Below are positions 48,501-57,900 of a stretch of DNA of 64,000 nucleotides, one piece after another (within the stretch, counting starts at the first letter, position 1; each line of letters begins with the position of its first letter). Under the pieces are notes generated by a model. It was given only the letters and a program-made list of their open reading frames with translations, ran no database searches and was not told the origin of the DNA. Source of the stretch: Myotis daubentonii. Lineage: Eukaryota > Chordata > Mammalia > Chiroptera > Vespertilionidae. Location of the stretch: contig NC_081842.1 of NCBI RefSeq assembly GCF_963259705.1, positions 183,338,349 to 183,402,348 on the forward strand, given 5' to 3'. Both the position numbers and the translations under genes were made by a program.

Positions 48501-48881
48501 GTATTTACTGGATGTGGCAACATGGTGATCAATGGTAGCCTTGAGAAAGGAGGAAGCAAGATTGGAATAGACTGAGTTACAAATGGTAAGAAATCGGCAC
48601 AAAAAAAAATTTCTATAGCCAAAGACTGGCAGTGCTTCTTTATGCAATGCCACCATTCCTCCTTGAAGATTTTTTTCCTTTTTGATTCCTTATTTTGGCT
48701 ATCAAACTGGGCATATTTTTCCTACAAAGAATAGGAATGCTGGTCTGGTTGGCATGGCTCAGTGGTTGAGCATCAACCTATGAACCAGGAGGTCATGGTT
48801 CAATTCCCATTAGGGACATATGCCTGGTTGCAGGCTCAATCCCCAGGAGACAGCTGATCAATGATTCTCTCTCATCCTTGC

Positions 48882-48941
<60 letters not shown>

Positions 48942-51900
48942 TCTTCTTCTTCTTCTCTAAAATCAATAAAAAATAAAATAAAAAAAGAATAGGAGTGCTG
49001 GACTTTCAAGCATGAAAATTTTCTTTCTTATCTCACAATACACAACAAGGCACTGGTTGAGAGTCATACAGTGAAAAATAAAAATCCTATCTGTATTATC
49101 CCATGCTTTAACTGGCTACGACAGGCAAATTATTGACCATCAGTCAAAAAATTAATATGTTTACCTATAAAAGAAAAATCAACCATGAAAGTTAAATCTC
49201 ATAAAATACTATGGGATGACAGATGATAATGTACTAAGAATAAAATTTGACAATAAAAACCTTTCACCAAGAGCAAGCTTTGAGTCTCATTATTATTTTC
49301 AAACAAATTTATAGTCCACAATTAAAGCAGACAAGACTTATATTAGTTTTCCTATTTCAATTTCTGATTTCAATTTCTAGGTACTTCCACTATGATGTCC
49401 TATCTATAAATATGATCTCTACAACTAAATTCTATACAGACTATTTTTTCAACTTAATGCAAAAACCATCTTATATGTTGTATATCCTGGCACACTTCAC
49501 AGTTCCTTAGTAAACACCCGCTGCTTCCCATCACATCTATATAACATGTATACAACATGTATTAACCAATAAGCCGTAAAGTTTTTTTTAACATACCATA
49601 TTTTTCCATGTGCTCTTTTCCAGCATTCCCAAACATCTGAGGAGCAACTGGTACAGGAGAAAATTCATACTTATTCATCATGACCTCTATATGTTTATCA
49701 ATTGGATTAGTCCTGTTTGAAGACTGAGAGAGAGGAAAAAACAAAATTTAATAAGCACTTGACATGATAGTGTCTCTTTCAATTATTACAGTGTTACTAA
49801 GACATTTGCTTATTCTAAGTGCAATGTAAACAAAAAATGGGCCGAAACCGGTTTGGCTCAGTGGATAGAGCGTCGGCCTGCGGACTGAAAGGTCCCAGGT
49901 TCGATTCTGGTCAAGGGCATGTACCTGGGTTGCAGGCACATCCCCAGTGGGAGATGTGCAGGAGGCGGCTGATCGATGGTTCTCTCTCATCTATGTTTCT
50001 AACTATCTCTCTCCCTTCTTCTCTGTGAAAAATCAATAAAATATATTTTTTTTAAAAAAATGGACAATGTAAATAATATCAGTCAGGAAATACTTTGAAC
50101 TAAAACATGGCATGAAAAATAATCAAATGACCAAAGAGGGATAATTCTTTCAAGAAACATTTATAAAGAATCCCAGCTTAGTTGGTATGTATGGCTCAGT
50201 AGTTGAGCATTGACTTATGATTCAGGAGGCCATGGGTTTGATTCCCGGTCAGGGCACGTGCCTGGGTTGCAGGCTCAATACCCAGTGTAGGGCGTGCAGG
50301 AGGCAACCGATCGATTACTCTCTTTTATCATTAATGTTTCTATCTCTCTCTCTCTCTCCCTTCCTCTCTGAAATCAATAAAAATATTTTTTTAAAAAAGA
50401 ATCCCATATGTGCCACACAAGGTGAATAAAACAGATATAGTCCCTGCTCATCTGGCATTTACATTTGAGAGGGAGAGAGGTTGAAAGGTGATGAGGACAA
50501 AAGTAAATTATATATCAACACTAATAAAAGAGAAAAATGGTAATTGGCGTACGAGCTACCCTTTTCATTGGCTAATCAGGGCTATATGCAAATTAACTGC
50601 CAACTAAGATTGGCAGTTAACTGCCAACAAGATGGCGGTTAATTTGCATATGTAGGCACAATGCAGGGAGGCGAAAGGGAAAGCAGGAAGAAGCCCCCTG
50701 CCACTGATCGGAAACCCAGGGGGGAGCTAAGAGCTGGGGGGCAGGGCCGCCTTTGCCCTGCCCCCCAGCCATGATCGGAGAATCAGGTGCCTTTTCCGCC
50801 CTGGCCAGTGATAGCAGGAAGTAGGGGTGGAGCCAGCGATGGGAGCTGGGCACGGTCTAAGCTGGCAGTCCCAGGAGCTAGGGGTCCCTTGCCTGGGCCT
50901 AAAGCGAAGCCCACGATCGTGGGGCTGCTGCAGCTGCGGGTCCCCGCTGCCCAGGCCTGACGCCTCTGCCGATCCTGCGATTGGAGGGTGATGGGGGTCA
51001 ACGCCTGAGGGCTCCCAGTATGTGAGAGGGGGCAGGCTGGGCTGAGGGACACTCCCCCCCACACACACCCAGTGCACGAATTTCGTGCACCAGGCCCCTA
51101 GTCCTATCTAATAAAAGAGAAAAATGGTAATTGGCGTACGACGATACCCTTTTCATTGGCTAATCAGGGCTATATGCAAATTAACTGCCAACTAAGATTG
51201 GCAGTTAACTGCCAACTAAGATTGGCAGTTAACTGCCAACAAGATGGCGGTTAATTTGCATATGTAGGCACAGTACAGGGAGGTGAAAGGGAAAGCAGGA
51301 AGAAGCCCCCTGCCACTGACAGTGATCAGAAACCCAGGGGGGAGCTAAGAACTTTGCCACTAACTTTGCCCTGCCCCCCAGCCATGATCGGAGAATCAGG
51401 CGCCTTTGCCGCCCTGGCCAGTGATAGCAGGAAGTAGGGGTGGAGCCAGCAATGGGAGCTGGACATGGTCGAAGCTGGCAGTCCCGGGAGCTAGGGGTCC
51501 CTTGCCTGGGCCTAAAGCGGAGCCCACGATCGTGGGGCCACTGCAGCTGCGGGTCCCCGCTGCCCAAGCCGGACGCCTAGGCCAGAGGTGTTAGGCCTGG
51601 ACAGGGGCGGAGCCTGCAACCACAGGGAGCTGGGGGTCCCCTGCCCAGGCCTGACACCTCTGCCAGAGGCCTCAGGCCTGGTCAAGGGGCCGATCCGGTG
51701 ATTGGTGATCGGAGGGTGATGAGGGTCAACTCTTCTGGCCGAGGCATCAGGCCTGGGTGGGGGGCGGAGCAAGCGATCAGAGGGAGATGGGAGTCCCCTG
51801 CCCAGGCATGATTCCTGGGCCAGAGGCCTCAGGCCTGGGCGGGGGCCAGAGCCAGTGATCGGGGGGAGATGGGGGTCCCCTGTCTAAGCCTGACACCTCT

Positions 51901-54900
51901 GGCGGAGGCGTCAGGCCTGGGCAAGGGGCCAATCAGGCGATTGGAGGGTGATGGGGGTCAACGCCTGAGGGCTCCCAGTATGTGAGAGGGGGCAGGCTGG
52001 GCTGAGGGACACTTCCCCCCCCCCCCCCCACACACACACCCAGTGCACGAATTTCGTGCACCGGGCCCCTAGTATATATATAAAACCCTAATATGCAAAT
52101 AGACCGAACGGCAGAGCAACCAGTCACTATGACATGCGCTGACCACCAGGGGGCATGCACGGAACATGGTGGTGTCAGCAGCAGGCGGCAGAGCACAGAA
52201 CATGGCGGACATAGGCCGCGGCAGGGTGGCGGAGCAGGTGAGCCAACCAAGGCAAGGCGCCGGTCGCTGTCCTTGGGGGGAGCCTCTTGTGGTTACTGAA
52301 AATTCTTTGCTCCTCCGCCAAGGTCCCGCCTGGCGCTCGCACCTGCTGCCGGTGCCGGCCCTGCTCACACCCACTACCGGCGCTAGAGCCACCACTCACA
52401 CCTGCTACCGGCACCCAGCACTGGCCCCGATCACTCGGTGCTGTCAGCAGGTGCGAGTGGTGGGTCCCGGCCCCAATAGCCCCTCAGGGCTTCTCCACCT
52501 CCCCCTGCTCCTGGGGGGCGATTGGGGCATCAGCCACCACTTGCACCCACTGATGGTGCCGGCCCCACTTGCACCTGCTGCTGGCGCCGGTCCCAATTGC
52601 TCTGCGCCATCAGCAGGTGTGAGTGGGGCTAGCACTGTCAGCATGTGGGAGCGGTAGTGGCAGTGGGAGCAGGGCTGCTGGCAGACAGGGGACCGGAGGC
52701 ATGGAGGATGGGCCGAGACCCACCCCTGTGCCCATTGCACCCTCACGGCCCACAGTTCCTTTCAAGGTGCACGAATTTGTGCACTGGGCCCCTAGTAATG
52801 TAAATAATAATCCTATAAATAATAAATCTAAGACTCACTAAGACAGGTAAGGGCTCAAATAAAACAAAAAATGAAAAAGAAGTTACAACTAATACAACAG
52901 AAATTAAAAAAATCTTAAGAGACTACTATGCCAAGCCAGCATGGCTCAGTGGTTGAGTGCCACGGTTTGATGCCCAGTCAGGGCACATGCCTGGGCTGCA
53001 GGCTCAATCCCCAATGTGGGATGTGCAGGAGGCAGCCAATTGATGATTCTCTCTCATCACTGATGTTTCTATCTCTCTATCCCTCTCCCTTGCTCTCTAA
53101 AATCAATAAAAACCTATTTTAAAAAAATAATAATTTCTTTTAAAATGTATCTTTTGAATTTTTAATTATTTCACTTTTCTATAAATCTATTATTTTCCTT
53201 TTCAGGCCAGTAGTGTCTCTTTTTGCAATTTCCTATATCCTTAAGCTATTTCCAAGCTTGTCTTTTATTTCTTTAAGCACAGTAAGCATGCCTAAATCTG
53301 AGTCCAATAACTCCAGTTTATGACATCTTCAAAGATCGTTGTTTACTGTGCCTCGTTCTCCTGGTTCTTGGGTATGGTGCCTTGTTTTCTTAATGCTTGG
53401 TTTCCTTTGACTGCATGTCCTTGAAAATTTCCTTGAAGAGTTCTCAAAGCCTAGAAGGAAGATGCTTTCCTCCAGAAGAAAATGTGCATTTGCTTCTGTC
53501 AAGTGCCCAGGTTACTGCCATTCTGGAACCAACTTAGACTCAGTTCATGGTCTGCGGTTTCTTGGATCACCCAGGTAACGAGACTTGGCAGCAATCGTAT
53601 GTGAAGGGTAGCCTATGGTTCATTAATTCTCAGAAAAAGGTTCTTCTGGGATTTTTTCCCCCTTTCTCTTTTTCCTCCCTTTGTTCTGCTTAGTGCCAAG
53701 CAATTCTCCCTGTAATCTCGTGAAAGTGGGGAAAAGAGGAAGCAGGGAAGGGGGACAGCTTTACTTTGGGTTCACCCTTACCCAACGAGTTTACCCCTAC
53801 AGAGTCCCACTTTCATGTGGCGAGTGGATATTAACTTCTGATATTGGAGAGGTCCTGAGCTTTGACTACTTTCCTCTTCATTCTAGAAGCCATCAAAATT
53901 GAAGCTCACAGCTTCCTGATCAGCTAAGGCTTTTAAAGCAAAAGCACCTTCAAGTGCTGATCTTTATTTTCTGGTATTCACCTGCAATTCCTCTCTATTG
54001 TTAGCTCTTTGATGCTGTAGAATTTTTTTTTTTATATTTTATTCAAATAGTCTAGTTTAAATTTTATTCAAGTATTCAGTAGGAGAATTGATTCAAATAA
54101 CTTGGCTTACCAGAAACAGAGAAGTCCCACATGTTATTATCTTCAATTAGTTGAATAGAATTAATTTTTGAGTGAATAAATAAGTGAATTTCAATTTAAT
54201 TAGGTAAGTCCATCTCAAATTCAATAATCTAACCTCTCTGAACATCAATTTCATCATTCACAAAATAAACAGGTTGAACTAAATTATCTCAGTCACACTT
54301 TACTGTTCTAAAATACCAGGATATATGTGTACATATACAATGTCACCTTTTAGCTTTTGGGTTATATCCACTCATTTAACAACTGTGCCAAATTATGTTT
54401 TAAGTTGCTTATTAACAGGCGCTATCTATGGTAGTATGATGGGCAAAACTTCTCTCATACTGTCGTAACAACTCCAGAATAACAGTAAATGAGACCCACT
54501 GTTACTGAAAGAGATCCCTTCTCCATCTTCTCAAACCCAAGAGCCAAGACACAATCTGCCACACCTGGAAAGAAAATGTAATTATTTTGAAAATTTTAAT
54601 TTCCAGACACTCAACAAAATACATTAAATACTTCAATTTTTAAAAGTATGTCAATTTATATAAAATTTTAAAACATACTATAATCCTGTAAATTTTTTAA
54701 TAAGTGAAAAATTAGGGAAAATTCTTAAATGCTACTAGGTAAGAGGGAAAAAAAATCAAGAAAGTGTTTAATTCTTTCTTTGATCTTCAATGTTAATAAA
54801 GACTTGATTAATGTGAAATATGTTTCAGTGAACAATAAATACGAATAAGTAATTTTAAATTTTTAAACATTACATGAAATACATTTATTTTAAAAGGAAT

Positions 54901-57900
54901 CCTGATCATAATCTCAACAGAATTATTTTTGGAGGATGGGGCACCTAAGAAAAATGATGTTAAAGTTCAACAGAACAGCAAAACAAGACAGAATTGACAA
55001 AAGTTGTCTTTAAAAAAAAAAAAAGAAAAATAACAAGGCAGGGGGGACAGGGGACACTAGCATTATCAAACAGTATGACATTCTAAAGCTCCAACAACTA
55101 AAATACTGAGTATGGAGCAATAGTCAACAATCAGTCAGTGGAACAGAATATAGGACCTAATAAAAGAACCCCCCCCCCCCAAAAAAAAGACTGTAGAATA
55201 TTTGGAAATATAAAATATGATATACACCCAAGAGAACTGAAAGTCACACAAAGAGTGTACACAAATGTTTATAGTAGCATTATTCATAATAGCCAAAAAG
55301 TGAAAACAGCTGATAAATGGATAAACAAATTGTGGCACACCCATACAATGGAATCTTACTTGGCCATAAAATGGAATGAAGTACAAGTAACATTCCACAG
55401 CACGGATGAACTATGAAAACATAATGCCAAGTGAAAGCCACAAAAGGCCATATATTATATGAATCCATTTATATAATGTTCAGAATAGGTAAAACCACAG
55501 AGACAGGAAGTAGATTAGTGGTAGGAAGGAGCTGGGGGAAGAGGGAACTGGGGAGTGACTGCTAATGGTTACAGGGTTTCTTTTTGGTGTGATGAAAATG
55601 TTCTAAAATTAGATAGTGGGGATAGCTGCATAAATCTGTGAATATATTAAAAAACACTGAATTGTATACTTTAACAGGGTGAATTTTATAGTATATAAAT
55701 CACATATCCATAAAGTTATTTTTTTAAAAAGAAATATATTGTAAAGCCATCCCTCAGATGATCGAATGAAGAAATGATGCAAGGGGATCAGTAAACCCAC
55801 ATCTATTTCAGTGCACTAAACTAATAAGCACTACTCACCACCCTGAATCAGCTGCCGGGCCATAAACAAAGCAGTAGAGCCAGTAGAACAGTTGTTGTTA
55901 ACATTGATTATAGGAATTCCAGTCAGCCCCAAACTGTGATAGATAGCCCTCTGCCCAGAGGTAGAGTCACCTGTATAGAAAAAGAAATTAAAATTTTAAT
56001 TTATGCAGCATGGGAATTGTGGAGCTGCAACACAATAGAATACCACATTATGATTTTTCAGTATTATTCCTTTGCCTAGCATATTACATGGACAGAACAA
56101 TAAATACACTATTGACATCTTACTCAGAAACAGTTTTAACATTAAGCACCATTTACTCTGCAGATATAAAAAATTATCAAAACATAGAATGTAGAAAACC
56201 AAATTTTCACAGATTTTCTTAAAATATATTTTTATTGATTTCAGAGAGGAAGGAAGAGGGAGAGATAAAAACATCAATAATGAGAGCTAATCATTGATCG
56301 GCTGCCTTCTGCACACCCCTACTAGAACCCGGGCATATGCCCTTGACTGGACTCAAACCTGGGACCCTTCAGTCTGCAGGCCGACACTCTATCCACTGAG
56401 CCAAGCCAGCTAGGAATTCTTCTTTTTTTAAAACGATTTTACCTCCTTGAACCTTCATGTTATATTTAAGTGTTTAACACCCTATTTTGCATAAGGGTTG
56501 CAATTTCCTGCTCTTATCTGTCTGTTAGTTATCTTACTCATAGTTTTGTATCCTTTTGTCTGTTTCACATAGATAACCTCTTTCAGTATTTCCTGATATT
56601 CAGATCTTATTGTAAATTCCCTCAGCTTCTGTATGTCTGGAACACTCTTTATTTCTCCTTCATATCCAAAGGATAACTTTGTTGATCATTTCTCTCTTCC
56701 AAGAGTTTAAACATTTGGTTCCATTCTCTTCTAGCTTGTAGGATTTCTGCTGAAAAATGTGATGATATTCTAATAAGATTTCCGTTAATGGTTACTGTCT
56801 GCTTTTCCCTGGCTGCCTTGATAATTCTTTCTTTACCATTAAGTTTTGACAATCTATATATATATATATATATAAAGCCAGTGACCCGAACGCTGGAACG
56901 ACCGGTCACCATAATGCCCACTGGGACCAGCCAGCCAACCTCCCTCGGCCCCACCCCCTGGCTGGCCTGGCCCAGATTGGGCTCCGGCCAGACCCCACCC
57001 GTGCATGAATTTGTGCCCTGGGCCTCTAGTTTTAACAATGTGCCTTGGAGAAGGCCTTTTTTGGATTGAGATAATTAGGTGTTCTCTTTGGTTTTTGGAT
57101 GTGAGGATCCAGCTCTTCCATAGGTTTGAGAAATTCTCAACTATTTGAATAGACTCTCTGTTCCCTTTTCCCTCTCTTCTCCTTCTGGTATACAAATTAT
57201 TCTTTTTTAAAAAAAAAATGTTTTTATTGATTTTTTTAGAGAGAGAGAAAGGGAATAGGGAGAAAGAAATAGAAATATTGAGAGAGAAACTTCCATTAGT
57301 TGCCTCCTGTATGCCTCCTGCTGGGGATGGAGAGGCAACCCAGCCATGTGCCCTGACTGGGAATCGAACCAGTAACCTCTTGGTGCATGGATCAATGCTT
57401 GACCACAGAGCCACACCAACTGGGCTACACATTATTGCTCTTCCTGATGAAGTCAGATAGTTCTCAGAGAGTTCTTTCATTTATTTTTACTCTCAAGTTT
57501 CTATCTTCTTTCATCTGCATCATTTCTAGATTTCTATCTTAATACCATTCATTATTTCATCTGGTCAGCTCTCTTTCCTAAGCTCATTAGCTCATTTTTC
57601 ATCTCTTTGGCTGAGCTCTTCAGCTCCAGAATTTCTACTTGGTTATTTTTAAAAGTGTCTATCTCTTTGGTAAAGTACTCCATTTATTCATTGATTTTAT
57701 TTCTGAGTTCATTAAACTGTCTATCTGAGTTTTCCTGTATCTCATTGAGGTTTTTCAGAATTGCAATCTTAAATTCTCTGTCACTTACATCACATACTTC
57801 TATGTCTTTACGTTTATTTTCTGGAGATTTTTCATTTGCTTTCTGAGCTGCCTTGTTACCCTGGTATTTTGATGGATTATGCCTCTGCCTAGGCATTTAT

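Noticed and set aside
52166..52657. 163-codon open frame
   Set aside because: Inside the third tandem Helitron; composition-driven, no homology, no splice or promoter context.
53681..53902. 73-codon open frame as a possible SCP2 exon
   Set aside because: Wrong strand, no similarity to SCPx and no exon needed between the exons at 54500 and 49723, whose phases fit directly.
54500..54510. Alternative donor GTAACA inside the exon at 54500-54564
   Set aside because: It would remove six bases' worth of conserved length and break the phase with the next exon.
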